A DNA stretch of 64,000 nt. Origin: JAFECT01 sp963838235. Its GTDB lineage: Bacteria > Pseudomonadota > Alphaproteobacteria > Caulobacterales > Caulobacteraceae. Of this stretch, positions 37,104 through 45,755 are shown one piece after another. The stretch lies in NCBI GenBank assembly GCA_963838235.1, contig CAWIQJ010000002.1, positions 496,001 to 560,000 on the forward strand, written 5' to 3'. A program made the position numbers and the translations under genes. The notes beneath the pieces are model-generated. The model made no database searches. It was given only the letters and a program-made list of their open reading frames with translations, and was not told the DNA's origin. Position 1 is the first letter of the stretch. The number at the start of each line of letters is the position of its first letter.

Positions 37104-38210
37104 GTGGCCGAAGAGCGCAACTCAGCCTCGAAAACCGAAGAGGCGACCACTCGCAAACTCGAGGAAGCGCGCAAGAAGGGCGACGTCGCCAAGTCGCACG
37201 ACCTGGCCAGCTGGGCCACCCTGGCGGCGGTGTCCACGACCATGCTGGTGGTCGGCGGCCCGATGTCGCGGCATCTGGCGGAAGGGCTCGCGGGCTTCTT
37301 TGTCGCACCGCACGCGATGATTGCGGCGATGGACGCCGGCGGCGGGGCGGTGGTTGCGCGGCAGGCCATGCTGATCGGCGCGCCGATGGTGCTCGGGATC
37401 ATGGGCGCCGGCGCGATCGCCGGCACGTTCGGCAACGTGGTCCAGACCGGCGTGATGTGGACTACCGGCAAGCTCGCGCCGGACGTTTCGAGGGTCTCGC
37501 CGCTGTCGGGCTTCAAGCGCGTCTACGGCGTCGACGGCCTCGTCCAGTTCCTGAAGACCCTGATCAAGCTGGTAATCACCGGCTGGGTCGCCTGGCGAGT
37601 GCTGCAGCCGCACCAGGCGGAGATGGCCCAGGCCTCGACGCTCGAGCCGGGCGCCATTCTGCCGTTCGCGCGCACCCTGCTTATGGCCCTGACCACCTCG
37701 GCCCTGACCTTTCTCGGCCTGACCGCGGGCGCCGACTGGATCTGGCAGCGCCAGCGCTTCCTCGTGCGCATGCGCATGTCGCGCGAGGAGTTGAAGGAGG
37801 ACATTAAACAGTCCGAAGGCGATCCGCACGTCCGCGCGCGGCTGAAACAGATCCGCACCATGCGCGCGCGCAAGCGCATGATGGCCAATGTGCCCAAGGC
37901 GACCCTGGTGGTGACCAACCCGACCCACTTCGCCGTCGCCCTGCGCTATGTCTCGGGCGAGACCGCGGCGCCGATCTGCATGGCCAAGGGCATGGACGAC
38001 ATCGCGCTGAAGATCCGAGAGATCGCCGGCGAGCACAACATCCCGATCGTCGAGAACCCGCCGCTGGCGCGCGCGCTGTTTTCGGTGGTGGACGTGGACG
38101 AGGTCATTCCGCGCGAACACTATGAGGCGGTGGCCAAGGTGATCGGCTTCGTCATGAGCGCCAAGGCGCTGCGCCGGCGTCGGCCCGGCGGGACGAAGCG
38201 TCCGCTGTGA
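37104..38210 (+). CDS. flhB: Flagellar export switch protein FlhB
   Basis: Membrane protein controlling substrate specificity of flagellar export. GTG start at 37104; 368 residues. Lys/Glu-rich N-terminus (KTEEATTRKLEEARKKGDVA), four membrane helices, and the cytoplasmic C-terminal domain with the self-cleaving NPTH motif in LVVTNPTHFAVALRY. Its last bases overlap the GTG start of the next gene (GTGA). Confidence 0.96.
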   Translation: MAEERNSASKTEEATTRKLEEARKKGDVAKSHDLASWATLAAVSTTMLVVGGPMSRHLAEGLAGFFVAPHAMIAAMDAGGGAVVARQAMLIGAPMVLGIMGAGAIAGTFGNVVQTGVMWTTGKLAPDVSRVSPLSGFKRVYGVDGLVQFLKTLIKLVITGWVAWRVLQPHQAEMAQASTLEPGAILPFARTLLMALTTSALTFLGLTAGADWIWQRQRFLVRMRMSREELKEDIKQSEGDPHVRARLKQIRTMRARKRMMANVPKATLVVTNPTHFAVALRYVSGETAAPICMAKGMDDIALKIREIAGEHNIPIVENPPLARALFSVVDVDEVIPREHYEAVAKVIGFVMSAKALRRRRPGGTKRPL

Positions 38211-39280
38211 GCGACCAGGCCCCCGTTCGCGCGCCGGATTTTGGCGAACTCGCGCCGCTGTTCACCGGTGAGATCGACGGTGTCGCCAACTACAACATCG
38301 GCGTTGTCGGCGGCCGCTGGATCGTGCTGCAGGTGTTCGGCTCGCTCGCTCAGGCGCCGTGCCGCGACGCCTACCAGCGTGTGGTCGAGCGGCGGGCGAT
38401 GTTCGACGACCGCGACGCGGCCTATTTCGGCGTCAGCGTCGATCCGTCCGACCGCGGCGCGCCCGGGCAGGGCGCGCGCACGCCCGGGCTGCGTTGTTTC
38501 TGGGATTTCGACCTCGCGATCAGCCGGCTCTACGGCCTGGTGCGCGACGGCGGGCTGCAGCCGGCGGTGTTCCTGATCGATCGCGCGCTGCGCATCCTGA
38601 TGGCCGAGACGATCGAGCAGACCGACGCGGTGCTCGACGAGCTGGCGCGCCGTCTGCAGGCCGAGCGTACTGAGACCGAAGCGCCGTTCGCGCCGGTGCT
38701 GCTGCTGCCGCGCGTGTTCGAGCCTGAGTTCTGCACCCGGCTGATCGACTGTTTCGAACGCGACGGCGGTACGGAGTCCGGGTTCGCCGCCGAGGTCGAG
38801 GGCAAGACCACCACCGTGGTCAATCCGCTATTCAAGCGCCGCAAGGATGTGGCCCTCGAAGACGAAGCGCTGCTCGCCGAAACCCGCGAACGCCTGGAAC
38901 GGCGCCTGCTGCCCATGGTGAAGCGCGCCCTGAACTGGCAGGCGACCGAGATCGAACGCTTCCTCGTCTGCCACTACGGCGAGGACGACCAGGGCTTCTT
39001 CATGGCCCACCGCGACGACGCCACCGCGGGCACCGCGCACCGCAAGTTCGCGGTAACCGTCAACCTGAACGCCGAGGCCTACGACGGCGGCGACCTGCGT
39101 TTCCCCGAGTTCGGACGGCGCCTCTACCGGCCGCCGACCGGCGGGGCGGTGGTGTTCTGCTGCTCGCTGCTGCACGAGGTGACGCCGGTGACGCGCGGCG
39201 TGCGCTATTGCTTTGTGCCCTTCCTCTACGACGCCGACGGCGCCCGCCTCCGCGAGGCCAACCTTTCGCGCGTAGCGTGA
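38207..39280 (+). CDS. Thioredoxin-fold/prolyl-4-hydroxylase fusion protein
   Basis: 357 residues. The N-terminal half looks like a peroxiredoxin/redoxin domain (APDFGELAPLFTGEIDG, WIVLQVFGSLAQAPCRDAYQ, AVFLIDRALRILM). The C-terminal half is a 2OG-Fe(II) dioxygenase of P4H type: FLVCHYGEDDQGFFMAHRDD (H-x-D), YDGGDLRFPEFGRRLYRPP, GGAVVFCCSLLHEVTPVTRG (distal His and 2OG-binding Arg). The usual peroxidatic TxxC arrangement is not clear. GTG start overlaps the flhB stop, so it is translationally coupled to the export genes. Substrate unknown. Confidence 0.82.
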   Translation: MSDQAPVRAPDFGELAPLFTGEIDGVANYNIGVVGGRWIVLQVFGSLAQAPCRDAYQRVVERRAMFDDRDAAYFGVSVDPSDRGAPGQGARTPGLRCFWDFDLAISRLYGLVRDGGLQPAVFLIDRALRILMAETIEQTDAVLDELARRLQAERTETEAPFAPVLLLPRVFEPEFCTRLIDCFERDGGTESGFAAEVEGKTTTVVNPLFKRRKDVALEDEALLAETRERLERRLLPMVKRALNWQATEIERFLVCHYGEDDQGFFMAHRDDATAGTAHRKFAVTVNLNAEAYDGGDLRFPEFGRRLYRPPTGGAVVFCCSLLHEVTPVTRGVRYCFVPFLYDADGARLREANLSRVA

Positions 39281-39413
39281 TCGTTCACCCAGATGAACGG
39301 CGGTGAGCCAAGCTGGGGGCTAAAACGCTGCACAAGCGAACGGCGTGCGACGGAAGCGGCGAGCGGAACCGTTCAATGGGGCGTCCGCGCGGGGGCGTAG
39401 GGAGACTCAATTC

Positions 39414-40028
39414 ATGAATACTTACCGCAAGCTTGCGCCGGCCCTGGCCGCCGCCATCGGGCTCAGCCTGTGCGGCGTGGCCGCGGGCTACGCCCAGGAC
39501 GGCGCCGCCGGCGCGCGCGCGGCGCCCGGCGCTCAGCACAAGCACTGGGATCCGGCCGCGATGAAGGCTCACATGGAGGCGCGCCGCGCCGAGCATGTGA
39601 AGTTCCTGCACGACGCCCTCACCATCCGTCCCGACCAGGAAGCTGCCTTCCAGGCCTTCGTGAGCTCGATGGATCATCACGGCGACCGCAAGGGCGGCCA
39701 AGAGCACGGCATGCATCACGGCATGGGTCCGGGCGGCGACCACGCCCAGGGCGGCGCCGATGCGCGCGAGTCGCTGACCACGCCCCAGCGCCTCGACCGC
39801 ATGCAGAAGCGCATGGCCGACCGCCAGGCGCGCTTCCAGCAGCACGCCGACACGGTGAAAGCCTTCTACGCCGCGCTCAGTCCCGAGCAGCAGCACACCT
39901 TCGACGCCCTGATGAAAATGCACGGCCAACAGGCCGGCATGGGTCATCATCACGGGATGCACGGCGGGATGCACGGCATGCATCACCCCGGCGGCCCCGA
40001 AGGCGCCGCGCCGCCGGCGCAAGGCTGA
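39414..40028 (+). CDS. Spy/CpxP-like secreted His-rich protein
   Basis: A signal peptide (LAPALAAAIGLSLCGVAAGYA) is followed by a helical domain with the LTxxQ-type repeats LTIRPDQEAAFQAFVSS and LTTPQRLDRMQKRMADRQAR, then LSPEQQHTFDALMKM. The middle and the C-terminus are rich in His, Met and Gly (GMGHHHGMHGGMHGMHH), suggesting metal binding. 204 residues from the ATG at 39414. Periplasmic; relatives act as chaperones or metal/stress proteins, so the role here is inferred. Confidence 0.72.
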   Translation: MNTYRKLAPALAAAIGLSLCGVAAGYAQDGAAGARAAPGAQHKHWDPAAMKAHMEARRAEHVKFLHDALTIRPDQEAAFQAFVSSMDHHGDRKGGQEHGMHHGMGPGGDHAQGGADARESLTTPQRLDRMQKRMADRQARFQQHADTVKAFYAALSPEQQHTFDALMKMHGQQAGMGHHHGMHGGMHGMHHPGGPEGAAPPAQG

Positions 40029-40048
40029 CTTAGTCCGTACGTTAGGTG

Positions 40049-40076
40049 GGCGGATCCCGCGCGGGCGGGATCCGCC
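40049..40076 (+). terminator. Strong hairpin between Spy-like and EF-hand genes
   Basis: GGCGGATCCCGC (40049-40060) and GCGGGATCCGCC (40065-40076) form a perfect 12-bp stem with a GCGG loop, 20 bp after the stop at 40028 and 25 bp before the next start. No T-run, so it may be an intercistronic processing or attenuation structure. Confidence 0.5.
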
Positions 40077-40100
40077 GCTTCCGCGTTTCGAGGTCCGCCG

Positions 40101-40853
40101 ATGATGCTGCGTCTCGCCCTGCCGATCTTCGCCCTGACCGCGCTCGGCGCCTGTGCCAGCGACCAGCCGGCGCCCGAACCCGAGCATCATCACCATCATC
40201 GCGATGGCGGACCGCCGCCGGACGCCGCGGCGCCGCCCGTGCGTGGCGGCGGCCTGTTTATCAGTCCGCTCGGCCAGCCGTTCCGCGCCGGGCCCGGCGA
40301 GCCCTATCCCTCGGCGATCTGGTTCCAGACCGCCAACACCGCCCACGATGGCCGGCTCACCCGCAAGGAGTTCCGCGCCGACGCGGCGGCCTTCTTCCGT
40401 GTGCTCGACCAGAACCACGACGGCGTCATCGACGCGTCAGAGATCGCCGCCTACGAGCACGCGGTCCCAGAGATCATCGAAGGCTTCCGCCCCGCCCAGG
40501 GCGGCGGCGACAGCGGCGCGGGCCAGAGCTCGGGCGGCGGCGGCCATCACGGCCATCACGGTGGCGGAGGCGGCGGAATGGGCGGCGGCGGTCGCGGCGG
40601 CGGCGGTTCACACGCCCAGGCCCAGCCCGCCGACACCAAGCCCCAGGGCGCGGCCTGGTTCAGCTACCTCAGCATCCCCGAACCGGTCGCCTCGGCCGAC
40701 CGCAACCTCGACGGCAAGGTGACCCTGGACGAATTCCTCGACACCGCCGACGCCCGCTTCGACGAACTGGACCCGGAGCACACCGGCTTCCTGACCTTCG
40801 ACAAACTTCCGAAGACCCCGGTTCAGGGACAGCGGCGGCGCGCCCCTGAATAA
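40101..40853 (+). CDS. EF-hand lipoprotein
   Basis: The leader LALPIFALTALGACASD has a lipobox (LGAC). A His run follows (EPEHHHHHRD), then EF-hand-like calcium loops: NTAHDGRLTRKEF, DQNHDGVIDASEI, and after a Gly/His-rich linker DRNLDGKVTLDEF and DPEHTGFLTFDKL. 250 residues. Probably a periplasmic calcium-binding lipoprotein. It follows the Spy-like gene and precedes cckA, both on the same strand. Confidence 0.8.
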   Translation: MMLRLALPIFALTALGACASDQPAPEPEHHHHHRDGGPPPDAAAPPVRGGGLFISPLGQPFRAGPGEPYPSAIWFQTANTAHDGRLTRKEFRADAAAFFRVLDQNHDGVIDASEIAAYEHAVPEIIEGFRPAQGGGDSGAGQSSGGGGHHGHHGGGGGGMGGGGRGGGGSHAQAQPADTKPQGAAWFSYLSIPEPVASADRNLDGKVTLDEFLDTADARFDELDPEHTGFLTFDKLPKTPVQGQRRRAPE

Positions 40854-40940
40854 CAAGGCCAACGCGGCCTTAACCGGTGGTGTTTCTGATCTCTTAGAGA
40901 ATGCGGGATTACGAAGAATTCCTGGATAGGAGTCATCATC

Positions 40941-43088
40941 GTGACCGATTCGCCCGCCCGAGGAGGTCGGCTGACTGTGGACGCTCGAGGCGCCCGGGAT
41001 GCCCTTTTGCCCGCGACGGACGTGAAACCGCCGCGCCGGAGCGGATTTGACCCTTGGTTTCTGGGCGCCGCCCTGGCCTTCGGCATCGCCCTGGTGGCGG
41101 CCGGCTACCCCGCCTTTCTGGCCGAGCCCAGCACCGGGCCGGGCCTGCTCTTGCTGTTCGGCCTGTCGGGCGTGGGGTTCCTCAGCCTGTTCGCCTTGCG
41201 GCCGGAGAGCGAGCGCAAGGCCGGCGGTGAGCTCGGCAACCTGATCGAAGCGCTGGAGGAGCCTGCGGCGGTCGCCGCCTCCGACGGCCGGATTCTCGCC
41301 TCCAACCGCGCCTGGCGCGAGATCGGCGGCAATGGCCCCCGCCTGCCGCGCGGCAAGTCGGCCCCGGCGATGTTCGCGGCCATGGCCGCCGCCCGCAACG
41401 GCCGCCCCGGCCGCGCCCTGCTGCGCCTCGGCGACCAGGAGTTCGAGACCATGGTCTCGGCCATCGGTCCGGGCCGCTTTCTGGTGCGCGCCGCCGCCGA
41501 AGGCGTGCTGGCCGAGCCGCTGCTGCTGGCCTACACGCCCGAGCCCGTCCAGGCCGCAGCGCCCGTGGCGGAGGATCGCCATCGCAAGGACGCCTATGCG
41601 TCGGGCGCGCCGTTCGGCGCCGCCGCCGTCGATCACGACGATCCGTTCGACGGCGCCATCATCCAGGCCAACGCCACGCTCGAGACCATGGCGCCCGAGC
41701 GCGCCAAGCCCGGCAAGCGCTTCGCCGAACTGTTCACCCACACCGGCGTCGAACATGCGCGCGCGAAGATCGCGGCCGGCGCGAACGGGCCGTTCGACGT
41801 CGAACTTGCGCTCGAGCCGCCGCACGCGGCGAAGCTCTACCTGTCGTGGGACTCGGGCCGGCGGCTGGTCTACGTCATCGACGTCTCCGCCCAACGCCAG
41901 CTCGAAATGCAGATCGCCCAAGCAGGCAAGATGCAGGCGATCGGCCAGCTCGCCGGCGGCGTGGCGCACGACTTCAACAACCTCCTGACCGCGATCCAGC
42001 TGCGTCTCGACGTGCTGCTGCAGCGCCACCCCGTGGGCGATCCGTCCTACGGCGACCTGATGGAGACGCGCCAGCTCGGCGTGCGCGCCGCCGACCTGGT
42101 GCGCAACCTGCTGGCCTTCTCGCGCAAACAGACGGTGCAACGGCGCACCCTCGATCTCGGCGAACTGATCTCCGAGTTCGAAGTGATGTTGCGCCGCATG
42201 CTGCGCGAGGACACCAAGCTCGACACCGAGTACGGTCGCGACCTGCCCGGCGTGCGCGTCGACAAGAGCCAACTCGAAAACGCGGTGATGAACCTCGCGC
42301 TCAATGCGCGCGACGCGATGAAGGCCCAGGGCGGCGGCATGGTGCGGATCAAGACCGCCCGCGTCAGCGCAGCCGACGCGCGCGCCATGGGCTGGGCCGA
42401 GGCGCCCCGCGAGGGCGACTGCGCCCTGATCGAGGTGTCCGACACCGGGCCCGGCGTGCCCGCCGACCTGCGCAGCAAGATCTTCGAACCGTTCTTCACC
42501 ACCAAGGCGTTGGGCGAAGGCACCGGCCTGGGCTTGGCGACCGTCTACGGCATCGTCGAACAGGCCGAAGGGTCCGTGGTGCTGGAAGAGGCCAAGCCCG
42601 GCTACGGCGCCGTCTTCCGCATCTTCCTGCCCGCCTACGCCGCGCCCGCGGTCGAGGCGCCCGCGCCGGTCGTCGCCGGGTCCGCGCCGCCGCGCGCCGC
42701 CGCGCGCGATCTCTCTGGCGCCGGCAAGATCCTGTTCGTCGAGGACGAGGACCGGGTGCGCGACATCGCCGCGCGCCTGCTGCGCGAACGCGGCTACGAG
42801 GTGATCGAGGCGTGCGACGGCGAAGAGGCGCTGGCGCTTGCGGAAGAGCATTCCGGCGGCATCGACATGATGATTTCCGACGTGATCATGCCGGGTATGG
42901 ACGGGCCGTCGCTGTTGAAACTGGCGCGCAAGTACCTGGGCGCCGCGCCGGTGATGTTCATCTCCGGCTACGCCGAAGCCGAGTTCTCCGACCTGCTGGA
43001 AGGCGAGGCCAACGTCTCCTTCCTGCCCAAGCCGCTCGACATCAAGACCCTGGCCGAGCGGGTGAAGGAAGAACTGCGCGCAGCCTAG
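40941..43088 (+). CDS. cckA: Cell-cycle hybrid histidine kinase CckA
   Basis: Bifunctional kinase/phosphatase feeding ChpT and then CtrA and CpdR. 715 residues: two N-terminal helices (FLGAALAFGIALVAAGYPAF; LLLLFGLSGVGFLSLFALR), PAS-like regions, HisKA with phospho-His in GQLAGGVAHDFNNLLTAI, HATPase_c (GEGTGLGLATVYGIVEQAEG), and a receiver (ILFVEDEDRVRDIAARLL; phospho-Asp in MMISDVIMPGMDGPS; Lys in FLPKPLD). Domain order and the VAHDFNN box match CckA. The frame is intact throughout. Location beside fliQ-fliR-flhB also fits Caulobacteraceae. Confidence 0.92.
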   Translation: MTDSPARGGRLTVDARGARDALLPATDVKPPRRSGFDPWFLGAALAFGIALVAAGYPAFLAEPSTGPGLLLLFGLSGVGFLSLFALRPESERKAGGELGNLIEALEEPAAVAASDGRILASNRAWREIGGNGPRLPRGKSAPAMFAAMAAARNGRPGRALLRLGDQEFETMVSAIGPGRFLVRAAAEGVLAEPLLLAYTPEPVQAAAPVAEDRHRKDAYASGAPFGAAAVDHDDPFDGAIIQANATLETMAPERAKPGKRFAELFTHTGVEHARAKIAAGANGPFDVELALEPPHAAKLYLSWDSGRRLVYVIDVSAQRQLEMQIAQAGKMQAIGQLAGGVAHDFNNLLTAIQLRLDVLLQRHPVGDPSYGDLMETRQLGVRAADLVRNLLAFSRKQTVQRRTLDLGELISEFEVMLRRMLREDTKLDTEYGRDLPGVRVDKSQLENAVMNLALNARDAMKAQGGGMVRIKTARVSAADARAMGWAEAPREGDCALIEVSDTGPGVPADLRSKIFEPFFTTKALGEGTGLGLATVYGIVEQAEGSVVLEEAKPGYGAVFRIFLPAYAAPAVEAPAPVVAGSAPPRAAARDLSGAGKILFVEDEDRVRDIAARLLRERGYEVIEACDGEEALALAEEHSGGIDMMISDVIMPGMDGPSLLKLARKYLGAAPVMFISGYAEAEFSDLLEGEANVSFLPKPLDIKTLAERVKEELRAA

Positions 43089-43148
43089 CCTCGAGATTGC
43101 GCGTTAGGTCTTTGACGCCTACGTCATGTCGGCGTCGGAGGTCCTTCC

Positions 43149-43655
43149 GTGGATTTCAGAACCCTGTTTCTATCGCCCGCCGGCCGCGTGAACCGCGAGG
43201 ATTTCTGGATCAGCTTGCTGATCCTCGCCGCCCTGGACCTTCTGGTGTTGCTGGTCCCGCTGGTGGGCTGGCTGGTGGTGCTGGCCTCGACCTATTGCTG
43301 GGTCTGTCTCTACATCAAGCGGCTGCACGACATGGGCAAGCCGGCGTGGCTGATCGCCATTCCCTACGGCGTGTGGCTGATCCCGGTCATCGCCGCGGTG
43401 GTGATGGGCGGCATGGCGGTCGTCAACGGCCTCCTCAACGGCGACGACAGCGGCACCAGCTTCTCGGTGCTGGCGGGCCTCGGCGGGTTCCTGACCGCCT
43501 GCGGCGTGACCTTCCTGGTCGGGGTCGCTTTCCTGCTGTGGATGGGCCTGACGCCCGGGGACCCCAGCGACAATCGCTATGGCGCCCCGCTGCGGGCGCA
43601 GCCGGTCGCGCCGCCCGCGTCATCCGAACCGCCTGCCGAGCCGCCTGCGACCTGA
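43149..43655 (+). CDS. DUF805 membrane protein (copy 4)
   Basis: GTG start at 43149; 168 residues opening DFRTLFLSPAGRVNREDFWI, with the signature LYIKRLHDMGKPAWLIAIPY and helices LILAALDLLVLLVPLVGWLV and later VTFLVGVAFLLWMGL. It ends DNRYGAPLRAQP plus a Pro-rich tail. Paralogous to the three genes at 22-23.4 kb but longer in the second half. It lies alone downstream of cckA. Confidence 0.82.
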   Translation: MDFRTLFLSPAGRVNREDFWISLLILAALDLLVLLVPLVGWLVVLASTYCWVCLYIKRLHDMGKPAWLIAIPYGVWLIPVIAAVVMGGMAVVNGLLNGDDSGTSFSVLAGLGGFLTACGVTFLVGVAFLLWMGLTPGDPSDNRYGAPLRAQPVAPPASSEPPAEPPAT

Positions 43656-43803
43656 TCGCGGGGCCGGCCTTGCCTTGGCGCCGCAGCGGCGGCAGGGTCG
43701 CGGCCGACGGGGAAGGGCGGGGATTACGAAAGCTTAAGCCGCCGCGCCCTTGCGCCGCCTCCATGGCCGCGCAATGCCAAACCTAACCATCATCGAGGAC
43801 ATC

Positions 43804-45633
43804 ATGCTCGACCGTCGTCTGTTCCTGGCCGCCTCCGCCTCTGCTGCGGCGCTCATGCCCCGCGTCGCCTTCGCCGCCGTCGAATCCGTGGGCGATCCCG
43901 CCGAGGCGGCGAAGCTCGACGCGGTGCTCGACCGGATCTTCAAGGAGCAGTTGAAGGAATCGCCCCAGGGCATGACCAGCCTGGGCCTCGACACCGGCGA
44001 GGGCGCCTGGGCGCGCTCGCACCTGGACAATGAATCCCAGGCCCAGGTCGATCGCTCGATCGGTTTGCAGCGCAAGTGGATGGCCGACCTGATGAGCGTC
44101 GACCGCGCCAAGCTCGCCGGCATGGCGGCGGTCAATTACGACACCATCAAGTTCGTGGGCGACGTCGGTCTCGACGGCGCCGAACACTTCAAATACGGCC
44201 AGTCGGGCTATCCGGCGCCCTATCTGTTGAGCCAGCTCTCCGGCGCCTATCAGGGCGTGCCGGACTTTCTCGACAGCCAGCACCCGATCGACAACGCCGC
44301 CGACGCCGAGGCCTATCTCTCGCGCCTCGGCGAGTTCGCCAAACAGATGAACGACGAGACCGAACGCGCCAGGGCGGACGGTGCGGCCGGCGTGATCCCG
44401 CCCGACTTCGTCATCGACAAGACGCTGATCCAGATGAAGGCGCTGCGCGGCACGCCGTCGGACAAGACCACCCTGGTGGACTCCATCGTGCGCCGCACCG
44501 GCGAGAAGCACATCGATGGCGACTGGCGCGCGCGCGCCAAGACGCTGGTGGACGGACCGGTGTTCTCCGCCCTCGACGGCCAGATCGCGCTGTTGGAATC
44601 GTGGCGCCCGCATGCGGTGCACACCGCCGGGGTCGAACGCCTGCCGCACGGCGCGGCCTATTACGCCTTCGGCACGAAATACTACACGACCTCGGCCATG
44701 AGTCCGGACGAGATCCACAAGCTCGGTCTCGACCTGGTCGGTTCACTGTCGGCGGACGCGGACAAGATGTTCAAATCCCAGGGCATGAGCCAGGGCACGG
44801 TGGGCGCGCGCATGGCCGCCTTGTTCAAGGATCCGCGCTTCATCTATCCCAACACCGACGAGGGCAAGGAGCAGCTGCTCGTCTACCTCAACAGCCTGGT
44901 GAAAATCGTCTCGGCCAAGCTGCCGCAGTATTTCGGCGCCTTGCCGAAAGCGGGCCTCGAGATCCGCCGCGTGCCCAAGGCGATCGAGGCCGGCGCGCCC
45001 GGCGGCTACTACAACGGCGGCACCTTGGACGGCTCGCGGCCGGGCGCCTACTACATCAACCTGCGCGACACGGCGGAAGTGCCGAAGTGGACCCTGCCGA
45101 CGCTGACCTATCACGAGGGGATTCCGGGCCACCACCTGCAGGGCACTCTGGCGCTCGAGGCGAAGGGCATTCCGATGCTGCGCAAGGTGGTCTGGTTCTC
45201 GGGCTACGGCGAAGGGTGGGCGCTCTATTCCGAACAGCTCGCCGACGAGATGGGCATGTATGCCGACGATCCGTTCGGACGGCTGGGTTACCTGCACGAC
45301 GCGATCTTCCGCGCAGTGCGCCTGGTCGTCGACAGCGGCATGCACGCCAAGGGCTGGAGCCGCGAACAGGCGATCAAGTACTACGTCGACGCCATCGGCG
45401 ATCCCGAGACGGTCGCGACCACCGAGGTCGAGCGCTATTGCGTGTGGCCGGGCCAGGCCTGCAGCTACATGATCGGCAAGGTGACCTGGCTCAGGCTACG
45501 CGCCGCCGCCAGGGCCAAACTGGCCGACCGCTTCGACATCCGCCAGTTCCACGACGCGGGCCTGCTCGCCGGCGCCATGCCGCTCGAGGTGCTGGAGCAC
45601 CGGATCAACGACTGGACCGCGAGCGTCGCCTGA
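43804..45633 (+). CDS. DUF885 family protein, exported (copy 1)
   Basis: ATG at 43804 followed by a Tat-like leader (DRRLFLAASASAAALMPRVA). 609 residues. The DUF885 signature with a metallopeptidase-like motif is clear: LTYHEGIPGHHLQGTLALEA, then WFSGYGEGWALYSEQLADEM and VVDSGMHAKGWSREQAIKYY, CVWPGQACSYMIGKVT. The HExxxGHH plus downstream Glu pattern suggests zinc binding. Substrate unknown. A paralog follows on the same strand. Confidence 0.85.
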   Translation: MLDRRLFLAASASAAALMPRVAFAAVESVGDPAEAAKLDAVLDRIFKEQLKESPQGMTSLGLDTGEGAWARSHLDNESQAQVDRSIGLQRKWMADLMSVDRAKLAGMAAVNYDTIKFVGDVGLDGAEHFKYGQSGYPAPYLLSQLSGAYQGVPDFLDSQHPIDNAADAEAYLSRLGEFAKQMNDETERARADGAAGVIPPDFVIDKTLIQMKALRGTPSDKTTLVDSIVRRTGEKHIDGDWRARAKTLVDGPVFSALDGQIALLESWRPHAVHTAGVERLPHGAAYYAFGTKYYTTSAMSPDEIHKLGLDLVGSLSADADKMFKSQGMSQGTVGARMAALFKDPRFIYPNTDEGKEQLLVYLNSLVKIVSAKLPQYFGALPKAGLEIRRVPKAIEAGAPGGYYNGGTLDGSRPGAYYINLRDTAEVPKWTLPTLTYHEGIPGHHLQGTLALEAKGIPMLRKVVWFSGYGEGWALYSEQLADEMGMYADDPFGRLGYLHDAIFRAVRLVVDSGMHAKGWSREQAIKYYVDAIGDPETVATTEVERYCVWPGQACSYMIGKVTWLRLRAAARAKLADRFDIRQFHDAGLLAGAMPLEVLEHRINDWTASVA

Positions 45634-45755
45634 GATTCCCGAAGCCTAGGGTCTAGGGCCGCAGAACCTCGCTCCGGAGCGGATTTCGCTTGCAATTCCG
45701 CCTCTGGCGCGTGCCTATTCCCCCTGGAATTTTTGGCCCCCGTAAGGAAGTCCGC

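Noticed and set aside
40860..42851. Long minus-strand open frame opposite cckA and the EF-hand gene
   Set aside because: A mirror-frame artefact of high GC; the plus strand encodes recognisable CckA and EF-hand motifs and the antisense product has none.
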